DNA of 64,000 bases from the NCBI RefSeq assembly GCF_024752305.1, contig NZ_JANTHX010000007.1, positions 67,627 through 131,626 of the forward strand, given 5' to 3'. The stretch's first letter is position 1, and every line of letters starts with the position of its first letter. Under the pieces are notes generated by a model, which saw only the letters and a program-made list of their open reading frames with translations, was not told the DNA's origin and did not search any database. The DNA comes from Protaetiibacter mangrovi (GTDB lineage Bacteria; Actinomycetota; Actinomycetes; Actinomycetales; Microbacteriaceae). This document shows, one piece after another, positions 44,250-54,600 of the stretch. The translations under genes and the position numbers were made by a program.

Positions 44250-45350
44250 TTACTGCGGGGTCGCGGGCGAGGTGACCTTGAGGTCGCCCGAGATGATCTG
44301 AGCCTTCAGGTCATCGAGGGTGGCGCTCAGGTCGGCCGGGACCTTGGACTCCCAGTCGTGGAACGGGGCGATTCCGACGCCGCCGTTCTCGAGGGTGCCC
44401 ACGTACGGCGCGATGTCGAACTTGCCCTCGGCCGCCGCCACGACGGTGTCGTGGACACCGGCGTCGACGCCCTTCATCACCGAGGTGAGGAGCAGGTCCT
44501 TGACCGACTCGTCGGTGTTGTACACGTCGGCGTCCACACCGATGAGGGCGATGTCGCCGCCCTTCTCGCGGATGGCCTCGGCGGCGCTCTGGTAGATCGG
44601 TCCGCCGACCGGCAGGATCACGTCGGCGCCCTGGTCGAGCAGGTTCTGGGCCGCGGTCTTGGCCTCGACACCGGCGGCGAAGCCGCCCGTGAAGGAGCCG
44701 GTCTGCGAGGCCTTGTCCCAGCCGATGGCCTTGACGGAGGTGCCGTTCTGCTCGTTGTAGTACGCGACGCCGTCGACGAAGCCGTCCATGAAGATGGTGA
44801 CGGGGTTGATCTGGATGCCGCCGAAGGTGCCGACGACGCCGGTCTTCGAGGTGGCGGCGGCGGCGTAGCCGGCGAGGAACGCGGCCTCGGCCGTGTTGAA
44901 GAGGATCGGCTTGCCGTTCTCGGTGTCGTTGACGCCGTCGAAGTCGCCGTCGAGGCTGTCGTCGACGATCGCGAACTCGACATCCGGGTTGGCCTGCGCC
45001 GCGGTGATCGTGGCGGCCGACAGCAGGAAGCCGACGGTGACGATCATGTTGCAGCCCTCACCGAGGAGGCTCTCGATGTTCGGCGCGAAGTCGTCCTCCG
45101 AGCTCGACTCGACGTGCTTCTCCTCGATGCCCAGCTCCGAGGCGGCGTCCTGCAGGCCCTGCAGACCGAGCTCGTTGAACGAGTGGTCGTCGAACCCACC
45201 GGAGTCGGAGACCATGCAGGCCAGGAAGTCGGGAGCGGCGCTCTCCGAGGGCGTGTCCTCGGGCGCGGCGGCGCAGCCGCTGAGCACGATGGCGCTCGCG
45301 CCGAGGATGGCGAGGCCGGAGAGACCGGCCTTGCGGGTCGTGATTGTCAC
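44250..45350 (-). CDS. BMP family nucleoside-binding lipoprotein
   Basis: 366 residues. A lipoprotein signal peptide ends in the lipobox LSGC (about residue 26), so the mature protein is tethered to the outer face of the membrane. The Bmp/Med fold follows: DSGGFDDHSFNELGLQGL is the classical substrate-binding start, then NPDVEFAIVDDS, and VGTFGGIQINPVTIFMDGF near the middle. It captures nucleosides for the permeases encoded downstream. GTG 45350 has GGAGG five bases upstream; GTG is preferred over later ATGs because of this site and the complete signal peptide. Confidence 0.93.
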   Translation of the reverse strand: MTITTRKAGLSGLAILGASAIVLSGCAAAPEDTPSESAAPDFLACMVSDSGGFDDHSFNELGLQGLQDAASELGIEEKHVESSSEDDFAPNIESLLGEGCNMIVTVGFLLSAATITAAQANPDVEFAIVDDSLDGDFDGVNDTENGKPILFNTAEAAFLAGYAAAATSKTGVVGTFGGIQINPVTIFMDGFVDGVAYYNEQNGTSVKAIGWDKASQTGSFTGGFAAGVEAKTAAQNLLDQGADVILPVGGPIYQSAAEAIREKGGDIALIGVDADVYNTDESVKDLLLTSVMKGVDAGVHDTVVAAAEGKFDIAPYVGTLENGGVGIAPFHDWESKVPADLSATLDDLKAQIISGDLKVTSPATPQ

Positions 45351-45555
45351 TGTGTCCTCCAAGAAGTCGCCGGGCAGGATGACCGGCGGATTGCGCAACA
45401 CGTTACCTTCTGTGACGCGCGCCGAGACGTGAGCACCGGCGCTCGCAACAGAACAGTTACACAGCCGATCGGCTTCGGAAATACCTCGGAAATGTTCGTG
45501 CTCAGATGAGCACGCGTCGGCACCGCGTCCGCGGATTATCGCGGGCCACGAGCGC
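45351..45555. promoter_or_regulatory. Regulatory gap before the nucleoside transporter operon
   Basis: 205 bases. A TAACGT -10 candidate lies on the minus strand at 45400-45405, and a 10-base palindrome GCCGATCGGC at 45464-45473 may be an operator. Two CGGAAAT direct repeats are at 45476-45493. No regulator can be named. Confidence 0.35.
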
Positions 45556-46671
45556 TCAGAGCACGTCGTCGCGGCCCGACAGCTTGAGCGCGTCGACCAT
45601 GCTCTTGACCCGCTGGGCGTTGGCCGTGGTCGTGACCAGCAGCGCATCCGGGGTGTCGACCACGACGATGTCGCGCACGCCGATGAGCGACACGATCCGG
45701 TCCGACTGGCTCACGACGATCCCGCTCGACGCATCCGCGAGCACCCGGGCGTTCTCGCCGATGATCGACAGATCGCTGGCGCGTCCGCCCGACTTGAGCT
45801 TCGCGACCGACGCGAAGTCGCCCACGTCGTCCCAGTCGAAACGGCCGGGGATGACCGCCAGCCGTCCCTCCGCGGCGGCCGGTTCGGCGACCGAGTAGTC
45901 GATCGCGATCCGCCGCAGCGCGGGCCACAGCCGGTCGACCGCCGGTCCGCGGGCCGCCGGGTCGTCCCAGGCCTCCGCGAGCTCCTCGAGCTGCGCGCGC
46001 AACTGCGCATCGTAGGCGCCGATCTGATCGAGCAGGCGGTCGGCGCGGGAGATGAACATGCCGGCGTTCCACAGGTGCCTGCCGTCGGCGAGGTACCGTG
46101 CGGCGGTGTCGGCGTCGGGCTTCTCGACGAAGCTCTTGACGAGCAGGGCACCCGGGGCGCCCTCGATCGTGGCCGGGTCGCCGCACTCGATGTAGCCGAA
46201 CCCGATCGCCGGCTCCGTGGGCTGGATGCCGATCGTCGAGATGTAGCCCGCGTCGGCGGCGGCGATGGCCTGCGCGACGGCGGCGCGGAACCCGTCCTCG
46301 TCGCCGATGACGTGGTCGGCGGCGAACGAGCCGACGATGACGTCGGGCTCGCGGCGCACCAGTATCGCGGCCGCGAGACCGATGGCGACGGTCGAGTCGC
46401 GCGGGTCGGCCTCGAGCACGATGTTGTGGTCGTCGAGCTCGGGGATCTGCTGCTCGATGGCGGAGCGATGCGCGCGACCCGTGACGATCAACACGCGCTC
46501 CGGTCCGGCCAGCGGGGCCAGCCGCTCCCACGTGCCGCGGAGCAGGGTGCGCCCCGACCCGGTGAGATCGTGCAGGAACTTGGGCGCGTCGGCACGGGAC
46601 AGCGGCCACAGGCGCGAACCCACCCCGCCCGCCGGGATGATGCCGTAGAAGCGGTCGCGCGCCGAAGTCAT
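45556..46671 (-). CDS. manC: Mannose-1-phosphate guanylyltransferase
   Basis: 371 residues. It makes GDP-mannose from mannose-1-phosphate and GTP. The nucleotidyltransferase motif is IPAGGVGSRLWPLSR, followed by KFLHDL; FVEKPDADTA and NAGMFISRAD are the sugar-binding segments. No C-terminal phosphomannose isomerase domain is fused, so it is the short mycobacterial-type enzyme (Rv3264c group). It supplies the polyprenol-phosphate mannose synthase and other mannosyltransferases. A TAGGCT -10 six bases before the ATG predicts a leaderless message. Confidence 0.94.
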   Translation of the reverse strand: MTSARDRFYGIIPAGGVGSRLWPLSRADAPKFLHDLTGSGRTLLRGTWERLAPLAGPERVLIVTGRAHRSAIEQQIPELDDHNIVLEADPRDSTVAIGLAAAILVRREPDVIVGSFAADHVIGDEDGFRAAVAQAIAAADAGYISTIGIQPTEPAIGFGYIECGDPATIEGAPGALLVKSFVEKPDADTAARYLADGRHLWNAGMFISRADRLLDQIGAYDAQLRAQLEELAEAWDDPAARGPAVDRLWPALRRIAIDYSVAEPAAAEGRLAVIPGRFDWDDVGDFASVAKLKSGGRASDLSIIGENARVLADASSGIVVSQSDRIVSLIGVRDIVVVDTPDALLVTTTANAQRVKSMVDALKLSGRDDVL

Positions 46672-46677
46672 GACGAC

Positions 46678-46683
46678 AGCCTA
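46678..46683 (-). promoter_or_regulatory. Leaderless promoter -10 for manC
   Basis: TAGGCT on the minus strand, six bases before ATG 46671. Confidence 0.55.
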
Positions 46684-46704
46684 GAGAGCGCCCCGCCCCG
46701 TTTA

Positions 46705-46718
46705 TCTCGATATCGAGA
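46705..46718. promoter_or_regulatory. Perfect 14-base palindrome upstream of manC and sdhC
   Basis: TCTCGATATCGAGA in the 139-base gap between divergent manC and sdhC. The even symmetry and AT centre suit a dimeric repressor such as a MarR or PadR family member; the identity is not known. Confidence 0.5.
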
Positions 46719-46722
46719 CAAG

Positions 46723-46741
46723 TTAGGTGAGCCTCAATCGC
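46723..46741. promoter_or_regulatory. DtxR/IdeR-like iron box upstream of sdhCDAB
   Basis: TTAGGTGAGCCTCAATC matches 11 of the first 12 bases of the DtxR/IdeR consensus (TTAGGTTAGCCTAACC), with a weaker second half. It lies about 20 bases upstream of the sdh -10 (46761-46766), where it could overlap the -35 region. Iron control of succinate dehydrogenase, an iron-sulphur and haem enzyme, is plausible. Confidence 0.5.
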
Positions 46742-46760
46742 GGCCCCCGAGGGCCGGGCA

Positions 46761-46766
46761 TAGACT
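46761..46766 (+). promoter_or_regulatory. Promoter -10 for sdhCDAB
   Basis: TAGACT 45 bases before the sdhC GTG, implying a start near 46773 and a leader of about 38 bases with a GAGGGAGA ribosome site. Confidence 0.5.
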
Positions 46767-46810
46767 GGAGACCGTTCCGACGACGAGCGACTCGCGAGGG
46801 AGATAGCGCC

Positions 46811-47248
46811 GTGACGAGCCAGGCCGCACCACCCGAGAGCCCCGCGGCATCCGTCCCCCTTCCCAAGAAGCGCAAGCTTCCCGCCGGCACGCTGTACCGC
46901 GGTCGCGAGGGGATGTGGTCGTGGGTACTGCACCGCATCACCGGAACGGCGATCTTCTTCTTCCTGCTGGTGCACATCCTCGACACCTCGCTCATCCGCA
47001 TCAGCCCCGAGGCCTACGACGCCGTCATCGGCACCTACAAGACGCCGATCATGGGCCTCGGCGAGACGGCCCTGGTGGCGGCGATCGGGCTCCATGCCTT
47101 CAACGGCCTGCGCATCATCTTCATCGACCTGTTCTCGTGGGGCCCGCGCGCCCAGAAGGCGATGTTCTGGGTCGTCATCGGACTGTGGATCGTGCTGCTG
47201 ATCGGATTCGTGCCGCGGCACCTGATGGTCGTCTTCGGAGGCGAGTGA
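46811..47248 (+). CDS. sdhC: Succinate dehydrogenase cytochrome b556 subunit
   Basis: 145 residues with three membrane helices. It anchors SdhAB in the membrane and helps bind haem b and quinone. WSWVLHRITGTAIFFFLLVH gives the quinone-site Ser-X-X-X-Arg-like segment with His, and IGLHAFNGLRIIFID carries the likely haem-ligand His. The start GTG 46811 follows GAGGGAGA at 46797-46804. One base separates it from the sdhD start. The operon order C-D-A-B is the standard one. Confidence 0.94.
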   Translation: MTSQAAPPESPAASVPLPKKRKLPAGTLYRGREGMWSWVLHRITGTAIFFFLLVHILDTSLIRISPEAYDAVIGTYKTPIMGLGETALVAAIGLHAFNGLRIIFIDLFSWGPRAQKAMFWVVIGLWIVLLIGFVPRHLMVVFGGE

Positions 47249-47249
47249 G

Positions 47250-47702
47250 ATGAGCACGCAGAACATCGCCGCGCCCCGCAGCCCCCACCTCAGCCACCGC
47301 AAGCGCCGCTTCAACATCGAGAAGTGGGGCTGGATCTACATGCGCGCCTCGGGCGTGCTGCTCGTGGTGCTGGTCTTCGGCCACCTCTTCTACAACCTGA
47401 TCTTCCCCGGCAAGGTGTCGATCCTCGACTGGGCCTTCGTGGCCGGCAAGCTCGCCGACCCGATCTGGATCGTGTGGGATCTGCTGCTGCTGTGGCTCGC
47501 CCTCATCCATGGCTCCAACGGCATGCGCACCCTCATCAACGACTACGCACACGGCCGCTTCCGCACGTTGCTGCTGTGGGCGCTCGGCGCGACCACCGTC
47601 GTGCTGCTCGTGCTCGGCACCCTCGTGCTGACGACCTTCGACCCGTGCATCGGCGGCACCGACAACGCGGAGTTCGCCGCGATCTGCGCCGCCGCCCAAT
47701 AG
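47250..47702 (+). CDS. sdhD: Succinate dehydrogenase membrane anchor subunit
   Basis: 150 residues, three membrane helices (about 30-52, 68-88, 105-128). The segment [21 protein letters not shown] carries Arg and Ser near the predicted quinone site and a His that may bind haem, and [14 protein letters not shown] is the matching second-helix landmark. It ends 11 bases before the sdhA start. Loop and tail sequences are typical of actinobacterial SdhD. Confidence 0.92.
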   Translation: MSTQNIAAPRSPHLSHRKRRFNIEKWGWIYMRASGVLLVVLVFGHLFYNLIFPGKVSILDWAFVAGKLADPIWIVWDLLLLWLALIHGSNGMRTLINDYAHGRFRTLLLWALGATTVVLLVLGTLVLTTFDPCIGGTDNAEFAAICAAAQ

Positions 47703-47713
47703 TGAGAGAGAAC

Positions 47714-49522
47714 GTGAGCGACTACCTCGAGTTCGAAGACGGGGACGTCATCGACGGCGTCCACTACCACCGCCACGACGTCGTCATCGTCGGGGCGGGA
47801 GGTGCAGGGATGCGCGCGGCCATCGAGGCCGCTCCTCGCGCCAACACCGCCGTCATCACGAAGCTCTACCCGACCCGCTCGCACACCGGTGCGGCGCAGG
47901 GCGGCATGGCCGCCGCCCTCGCGAACGTCGAAGAGGACTCCTGGGAGTGGCACACCTTCGACACCGTCAAGGGCGGCGACTACCTCGTCGACCAGGACGC
48001 TGCCGAGATCCTCGCGAAGGAGGCGATCGACGCCGTCCTCGACCTCGAGAACATGGGCCTGCCCTTCAACCGCACCCCCGAGGGACGCATCGACCAGCGT
48101 CGCTTCGGCGGCCACACCCGCGACCACGGCAAGGCGCCGGTGCGCCGCGCCTGCTACGCCGCCGACCGCACCGGCCACATGATCCTGCAGACGCTGTTCC
48201 AGAACTGCGTGAAGCTCGGCGTCAACTTCTTCAACGAGTACTACGCGCTCGACCTCGTGATGACCGAGGTCGACGGGGTGCCGCAGCCCTCCGGCGTCGT
48301 GGCCTACGAGCTCGCCACGGGCGAGCTGCACGTGTTCCAGGGCAAGTCGATCGTGTTCGCCACGGGCGGCTTCGGCAAGATCTACAAGACCACCTCCAAC
48401 GCCCACACCCTCACGGGCGACGGCGTCGGAATCATCTGGCGCAAGGGCCTGCCGCTCGAGGACATGGAGTTCTTCCAGTTCCATCCGACCGGCCTCGCCG
48501 GCCTCGGCATCCTGCTCACCGAGGGCGCCCGCGGCGAGGGGGCGATCCTGCGCAACGCCTCCGGCGAGCGCTTCATGGAGCGCTACGCCCCCACCATCAA
48601 GGACCTCGCACCGCGCGACATCGTCTCGCGCTGCATGGTGCAGGAGGTCGCGGAGGGGCGCGGCGCCGGACCGCACAAGGACTACGTGCTGCTCGACTGC
48701 ACCCACCTCGGCGCCGAGGTGCTCGAGACGAAGCTGCCCGACATCACCGAGTTCGCCCGCACATACCTCGGCGTCGACCCCGTGGTGGAGCCGGTGCCTG
48801 TGATGCCGACCGCGCACTACGCCATGGGCGGCATCCCGACCAACGTCAAGGCCGAGGTGCTGCGCGACAACGACACCGTCGTGCCCGGTCTCTACGCGGC
48901 AGGCGAGTGCGCGTGCGTCTCGGTGCACGGATCGAACCGGCTCGGCACCAACTCGCTGCTCGACATCAACGTGTTCGGCAAGCGCGCAGGCAACAACGCC
49001 GTCGACTACGCCAGCACCGTCGACTTCACCCCGCTGCCCGCCGACCCGGCGAAGGCCGTGCGCGAGCTCGTCGAGGGCCTGCGCGACGCGTCGGGCACCG
49101 AGCGGATCGCCGCGCTCCGCAAGGAGCTGCAGGACGAGATGGACCGCAACGCCCAGGTGTTCCGCACCGACGAGTCGCTCGCGAAGGTCACCGAGACCAT
49201 CCACGAGCTGCGCGAGCGGTACAAGAAGGTCTCGATCCAGGACAAGGGCCACCGGTACAACACCGACCTGCTCGAGGCGATCGAGCTCGGCTTCCTGCTC
49301 GACCTCGCGGAGGTCGTCGTGTACTCGGCGAAGAACCGCAAGGAGAGCCGCGGCGGCCACATGCGCGACGACTACCCGAAGCGCGACGACGAGACCTACA
49401 TGAAGCACACGATGGCGTACCTGACGGGCGATCCGCACTCGGCCGACGCGGCCGACCACATCTCGCTCGACTGGAAGCCGGTCGTGATCACGAACTACCA
49501 ACCGATGGAGAGGAAGTACTGA
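47714..49522 (+). CDS. sdhA: Succinate dehydrogenase flavoprotein subunit
   Basis: 602 residues from GTG 47714. It oxidises succinate to fumarate with covalent [20 protein letters not shown] is the FAD motif; [15 protein letters not shown] contains the histidine that binds FAD covalently; [20 protein letters not shown] and [14 protein letters not shown] supply the substrate-binding His and Arg residues; [12 protein letters not shown] closes the FAD site. The stop shares a base with the sdhB start. GAGAGAGA about ten bases upstream is the probable ribosome site. Confidence 0.97.
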   Translation: MSDYLEFEDGDVIDGVHYHRHDVVIVGAGGAGMRAAIEAAPRANTAVITKLYPTRSHTGAAQGGMAAALANVEEDSWEWHTFDTVKGGDYLVDQDAAEILAKEAIDAVLDLENMGLPFNRTPEGRIDQRRFGGHTRDHGKAPVRRACYAADRTGHMILQTLFQNCVKLGVNFFNEYYALDLVMTEVDGVPQPSGVVAYELATGELHVFQGKSIVFATGGFGKIYKTTSNAHTLTGDGVGIIWRKGLPLEDMEFFQFHPTGLAGLGILLTEGARGEGAILRNASGERFMERYAPTIKDLAPRDIVSRCMVQEVAEGRGAGPHKDYVLLDCTHLGAEVLETKLPDITEFARTYLGVDPVVEPVPVMPTAHYAMGGIPTNVKAEVLRDNDTVVPGLYAAGECACVSVHGSNRLGTNSLLDINVFGKRAGNNAVDYASTVDFTPLPADPAKAVRELVEGLRDASGTERIAALRKELQDEMDRNAQVFRTDESLAKVTETIHELRERYKKVSIQDKGHRYNTDLLEAIELGFLLDLAEVVVYSAKNRKESRGGHMRDDYPKRDDETYMKHTMAYLTGDPHSADAADHISLDWKPVVITNYQPMERKY

Positions 49523-50304
49523 TGGCGGGCGCTGCCACGCTCGAGGCGGTCGACAACACGGCGAAGGCCGAGGCTCCGATCCAGGCCTTCACGGTGACCC
49601 TCAACATCCGTCGCTACGACCCGGAGAAGGACGCGGAGCCGTACTGGCAGGACTTCGACGTCGAGCTCTACGCGACCGACCGCGTGCTCGACGCGCTGCA
49701 CAAGATCAAGTGGGAGCAGGACGGCTCGCTGACCTTCCGCCGTTCGTGCGCCCACGGCATCTGCGGCTCGGACGCGATGCGCATCAACGGCCGCAACCGT
49801 CTCGCCTGCAAGACCCTCATCAAGGACCTCGACATCTCGAAGCCGATCTACGTCGAGGCCATCAAGGGGCTGCCGCTCGAGAAGGACCTGATCGTCGACA
49901 TGGACCCGTTCTTCGCGTCCTACCGCGAGATCCAGCCCTTCCTCATCGCGTCGTCCAAGCCCGACAAGGAGCGCATCCAGTCGGTCGCGCAGCGCGAGCG
50001 CTTCGACGACACGACCAAGTGCATCCTCTGCGCCGCGTGCACCTCGAGCTGCCCGGTGTTCTGGACCGACGGACAGTACTTCGGCCCCGCCGCCATCGTC
50101 AACGCGCACCGCTTCATCTTCGACTCGCGCGACGAGGCGGCGAACGTGCGCCTCGACATCCTCAACGACAAGGAGGGCGTGTGGCGCTGCCGCACGACCT
50201 TCAACTGCTCGGAGGCCTGCCCCCGCGGCATCGAGGTCACGAAGGCGATCGCCGAGGTGAAGGCCGCGGTGCTGCGCGGCAAGCCCGACATCCCCAAGAA
50301 GTAA
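49522..50304 (+). CDS. sdhB: Succinate dehydrogenase iron-sulphur subunit
   Basis: 260 residues. It carries electrons from FAD to quinone over three clusters. The 2Fe-2S ligands are in RSCAHGICGSDAM and the later NRLACKT; the 4Fe-4S motif is CILCAACTSSCP, and the 3Fe-4S ligands are in FNCSEACPRGIEV. All cysteines expected for the three clusters are present. It ends the sdhCDAB operon. A new leaderless promoter for the next gene lies 34 bases past its stop. Confidence 0.97.
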   Translation: MAGAATLEAVDNTAKAEAPIQAFTVTLNIRRYDPEKDAEPYWQDFDVELYATDRVLDALHKIKWEQDGSLTFRRSCAHGICGSDAMRINGRNRLACKTLIKDLDISKPIYVEAIKGLPLEKDLIVDMDPFFASYREIQPFLIASSKPDKERIQSVAQRERFDDTTKCILCAACTSSCPVFWTDGQYFGPAAIVNAHRFIFDSRDEAANVRLDILNDKEGVWRCRTTFNCSEACPRGIEVTKAIAEVKAAVLRGKPDIPKK

Positions 50305-50338
50305 CGTCAAGCCCCTCCGTGGGATCCGCGCACCTCGA

Positions 50339-50344
50339 TAGCGT
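50339..50344 (+). promoter_or_regulatory. Leaderless promoter -10 for the YihY-like gene
   Basis: TAGCGT six bases before ATG 50351. Confidence 0.45.
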
Positions 50345-50350
50345 GGAGTG

Positions 50351-51391
50351 ATGGTCGACACGGATGCGAAGCAGCCGCCCGCCCTCATCGCGTGGGTGCA
50401 GCGGGTGGTCGCCTGGGTGATGGGGCTGCGCCCCGTGCGGGTGTTCCTCGACTACGGCGCGCATCGCGGGCCGCTGCTGGCCGCCGGGCTCTCCAACCAG
50501 GCGATCTTCGCCGTCTTCGCCGCGATCTGGGTGGCGTTCTCGGTGTTCGGTCTCGTGCTCGCCGGCAACATCGGGCTGCAGCAGGCCCTGCTCGACCTCA
50601 TCGGGAACGCCGTGCCCGGCCTCATCGACACCGGTGACGGCACCGGGGCGATCGACCCGGCCGACCTCGTCAACACGACCGTGCTCGGCTGGACGGGCGC
50701 GATCGCCCTCGTCGGCCTGTTCTTCACGGCCCTCGGATGGCTCGCGTCGGCGCGCGACGCCATCCGGGTGCTCGGCGACCTGCCCGGCCCGCGCACCAAC
50801 TTCCTGCTGCTCAAGCTCAAGGACCTGGGGCTCGCGCTCGGCTTCGGCGCGCTCCTGCTGATCTCCGCGGGACTGTCGGTGCTGTCGTCGGAGGCGCTCG
50901 ACGGCGTGCTCGCCTGGCTCGGCATCCGCGACTCCACCTCGACCACCGTCACCGCGCGCATCCTGTCGATCGCCCTCATGTTCGCGCTCGACACCGTGGT
51001 GCTCGGGGCGCTCTACCGGGTGCTCGCCGGTGTGCACATCCCCCTGCGCTTCCTCGCGCAGGGAGCCCTGCTCGGCGCCGCGGCTCTCGGCGTGCTCAAG
51101 GTGCTCGGCACCGCCCTGCTCGGCGGCGCGACGAACAACCCGCTGCTCGCCGGATTCGCCGTGATCATCGGACTGCTCATCTGGTTCACCCTGATCTGCC
51201 AGGTGATCCTGATCGCCGCGTGCTGGGTGTTCGTGTCGATGAAGGACGCCGGGGTGCCGCTCGACGAGCGACTCGCCGCGGAGGCGGCGGCCGAGGCGGA
51301 GGCCGAACGCGAGAAGCTCAAGCAGGAGCTCCGGGCCGAGCTCGCCGCCGAGAGGCCTGGCTTCTGGAAGCGGCTGTTCGGCCGGAGGTGA
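50351..51391 (+). CDS. YihY/BrkB-like inner membrane protein
   Basis: 346 residues with about six membrane segments. The conserved DYGAHRGPLLAAGLSNQAIFA near residues 34-54 corresponds to the YihY/UPF0761 start (usually ...GAHRxxxLAAALAYYxxxS), and FTLICQVILIAACWVF to the last helix. The C-terminus is a charged helix (EAAAEAEAEREKLKQELRAE), probably a coiled coil. Molecular function is unknown; the family was once wrongly called ribonuclease BN. In M. tuberculosis a homologous gene (Rv3335c) is next to trpS, as here. Confidence 0.82.
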   Translation: MVDTDAKQPPALIAWVQRVVAWVMGLRPVRVFLDYGAHRGPLLAAGLSNQAIFAVFAAIWVAFSVFGLVLAGNIGLQQALLDLIGNAVPGLIDTGDGTGAIDPADLVNTTVLGWTGAIALVGLFFTALGWLASARDAIRVLGDLPGPRTNFLLLKLKDLGLALGFGALLLISAGLSVLSSEALDGVLAWLGIRDSTSTTVTARILSIALMFALDTVVLGALYRVLAGVHIPLRFLAQGALLGAAALGVLKVLGTALLGGATNNPLLAGFAVIIGLLIWFTLICQVILIAACWVFVSMKDAGVPLDERLAAEAAAEAEAEREKLKQELRAELAAERPGFWKRLFGRR

Positions 51392-51408
51392 GCGTCCGCG
51401 GTGCTGGC

Positions 51409-51414
51409 TAAGGT
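51409..51414 (+). promoter_or_regulatory. Leaderless promoter -10 for xthA
   Basis: TAAGGT seven bases before GTG 51422. Confidence 0.5.
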
Positions 51415-51421
51415 GGAGAGC

Positions 51422-52255
51422 GTGTCGCGCCCCCTCCGCATCGCCTCGGTCAACGTCAACGGCGTGCGCGCCGCCTTCCGCAAGGGCATGGGCGAGTGGC
51501 TCGCACCACGCGGCGTCGACATCCTGGCGCTGCAGGAGGTGCGTGCCGAGACCGACGATCTGACCGCGCTGCTCGGCGACGAGTGGGACGTGCTGCACGA
51601 CCCGGCGACCGCCAAGGGTCGCGCGGGGGTCGCGCTCGCGAGCCGCCGCAAGGCCGAGATCCACCGCGTGACCTTCGGTCCCGACGACTTCGACTCGGCG
51701 GGGCGCTGGCTCGAGGCCGACTACGACATCGACGGCACGATCGTGACGGTCGTGTCCTGCTACGTGAACTCGGGCGAGGCCGACACCCCCAAGCAGGTGG
51801 AGAAGTACCGCTTCCTCGACGCGATGGCCGAGCACCTGCCGAAGCTCGCGGCCCACAACCCGCTCGCGCTCGTCGTCGGCGACCTGAACGTGGGTCACCG
51901 CACGCTCGACATCAAGAACTGGAAGGGCAACGTGAAGCGCGCCGGCTTCCTGCCCGAGGAGCGGGCCTACTTCGACCGGTTCCTGGGGGCCGAAGGCGAG
52001 GGCGGCTACAACGCGGGCGCCGGGTTCGGCTGGGTCGACGTGGGTCGCCGCTGGGCCGGCGAGGTGCCCGGCCCGTACACGTGGTGGTCGCAGCGCGGTC
52101 AGGCCTTCGACACCGACACCGGATGGCGCATCGACTACCACCTGGCCACACCCGAGCTCGCGGCCACCGTGGTCGACTACACGGTCGACCGGGCGAAGGC
52201 GTACGACGAGCGATGGTCCGACCACGCTCCCGTCGTCGTCGACTATGCGGTCTGA
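51422..52255 (+). CDS. xthA: Exodeoxyribonuclease III
   Basis: 277 residues, AP endonuclease/3'-exonuclease of base excision repair. The EEP fold landmarks are SVNVNGVRAAF with the metal-site Asn, LALQEVRAE with the catalytic Glu, GDLNVGHRTLD with Asp and Asn, and WSDHAPVVVDY with the final Asp-His pair. Start GTG 51422 is leaderless. Length matches the family. Its stop is followed after ten bases by a hairpin (family C) and then trpS. Confidence 0.93.
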   Translation: MSRPLRIASVNVNGVRAAFRKGMGEWLAPRGVDILALQEVRAETDDLTALLGDEWDVLHDPATAKGRAGVALASRRKAEIHRVTFGPDDFDSAGRWLEADYDIDGTIVTVVSCYVNSGEADTPKQVEKYRFLDAMAEHLPKLAAHNPLALVVGDLNVGHRTLDIKNWKGNVKRAGFLPEERAYFDRFLGAEGEGGYNAGAGFGWVDVGRRWAGEVPGPYTWWSQRGQAFDTDTGWRIDYHLATPELAATVVDYTVDRAKAYDERWSDHAPVVVDYAV

Positions 52256-52265
52256 CAAGACCGCA

Positions 52266-53323
<1,058 letters not shown>

Positions 53324-53324
<1 letters not shown>

Positions 53325-53884
53325 TGGAACCCGTCGTGCTGCGCACCGAGCGGTTGGTGCTCTCACCCGCGCGGCTCGACGACGTCGACCACGCGACCGC
53401 ACTGCTGCAGGAGCCCGTGATGGCGACCATGCTCGCCTCGCTCCCCTGGCCGTACACCCGCGCGGATTCCGTCCACTACATCGGCACGATGGTGCCGGCG
53501 GGGTGGGCGTCGGGTGACGCGCTCAGCTGGGCGATCCGCGAGAGCGCCGACGGGCCGCCGCTGGGCGACATCTCCTGGCGTCCCCCGCGGGGCGACGTCG
53601 GCTACTGGCTCGGGGCGCCGTACCGCGGCCGCGGCTACATGACCGAGGCGCTGCGGGCCGTCGTCGACTGGGTCTTCGCGCGCACCCCCGAGCTCGACCG
53701 CGTCGGCTGGGAGGCGGTGGTGGGCAACGTCGCGTCGGCACGGGTCGCCCGCGCCGCCGGCTTCCGCTACGACGGCGAACGGCCGGTCGAGATCGACTTC
53801 CGCGACGGCACCCGCCCGATGGGCTGGCACGGATACCGCCTGCGCGACGACGACGGCGGGGTGCACGCGGGGTGGCCGCTGTGA
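53324..53884 (+). CDS. GNAT family N-acetyltransferase, RimJ-like
   Basis: 186 residues. VLRTERLVLSPARLDDVD is the typical RimJ/RimL-type start, VGYWLGAPYRGRGYMTEALR contains the acetyl-CoA pyrophosphate-binding R-G-R-G-Y-M loop, and SARVARAAGFRYDG is the C-terminal Asn/Ser-X7-GF landmark. Substrate unknown; ribosomal protein or small amine acetylation are both possible. It is coupled to trpS by overlapping codons and to the HAD gene by GTGA. Confidence 0.88.
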
Positions 53885-54600
53885 GCATCCGCGCCGTGCT
53901 GTTCGACCTCGACGACACCCTGTTCGCCCATCGCGAGTCGGTCGAGGCCGGCATCCACGCGCACCGCGCGGAGCTCGGCGGGGCGCTGGCCGAGGCGGAG
54001 CCGGCCGCGGAGTTCGCCCGGTGGAACGCCCTCGAGGAGGAGCACTACCACCGCTATCTCGCGGGTGAACTCGACTACCTGGGTCAGCGCCGCGCCCGCG
54101 CCCGCGCCTTCGTCGCGCCGTACGGGATCGAGCTCGACGACGAGGCCGCGGAGGCCTGGTTCGAGTCGTACCGGGTGCACTACGAGACCGGCTGGCGCCT
54201 GCACGACGACGCGGTGCCGTGCCTCGACACGCTCGGCCCGCGTCGGCTGGGCATCATCACCAACGGCGATCTCGCGTTCCAGACCTCGAAGGTGCAGGGC
54301 GTCGGGCTCGCGCGGCACATCCCGCTGGATGCGCTGGTGGCGAGCGGCGAGGTGGGCGTCGCGAAGCCCGACGCCCGCATCTTCGCCCTCGCCGCGGAGC
54401 GGCTCGGCGTGACGCCGCCGGAGGCCTGCTACGTGGGCGACCGCCTGCACACGGATGCCATCGGTGCGGCGCGTGCCGGCCTGCTGGGCGTGTGGATCGA
54501 TCGCCGCGGCACTGCGACCGTGGAGCAGCTCGCGGAGGCCGCCGCGGAGGGCGTTCCCGTCATCCGCTCGCTCACCCAGCTGCCGTCGATCCTCGTCTGA
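53881..54600 (+). CDS. HAD family hydrolase
   Basis: 239 residues. The nucleophile motif FDLDDTLFAH (Asp 8 and 10), a cap domain up to about residue 95, motif II ITNGD, motif III GVAKPD and motif IV GDRLHTDAIGA are intact, so it is an active phosphatase. The cap resembles YjjG/pyrimidine nucleotidase-like enzymes. Substrate is not known. GTG 53881 overlaps the GNAT stop. The TGA stop is the first base triplet of a family-B palindrome. Confidence 0.9.
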   Translation: MSIRAVLFDLDDTLFAHRESVEAGIHAHRAELGGALAEAEPAAEFARWNALEEEHYHRYLAGELDYLGQRRARARAFVAPYGIELDDEAAEAWFESYRVHYETGWRLHDDAVPCLDTLGPRRLGIITNGDLAFQTSKVQGVGLARHIPLDALVASGEVGVAKPDARIFALAAERLGVTPPEACYVGDRLHTDAIGAARAGLLGVWIDRRGTATVEQLAEAAAEGVPVIRSLTQLPSILV

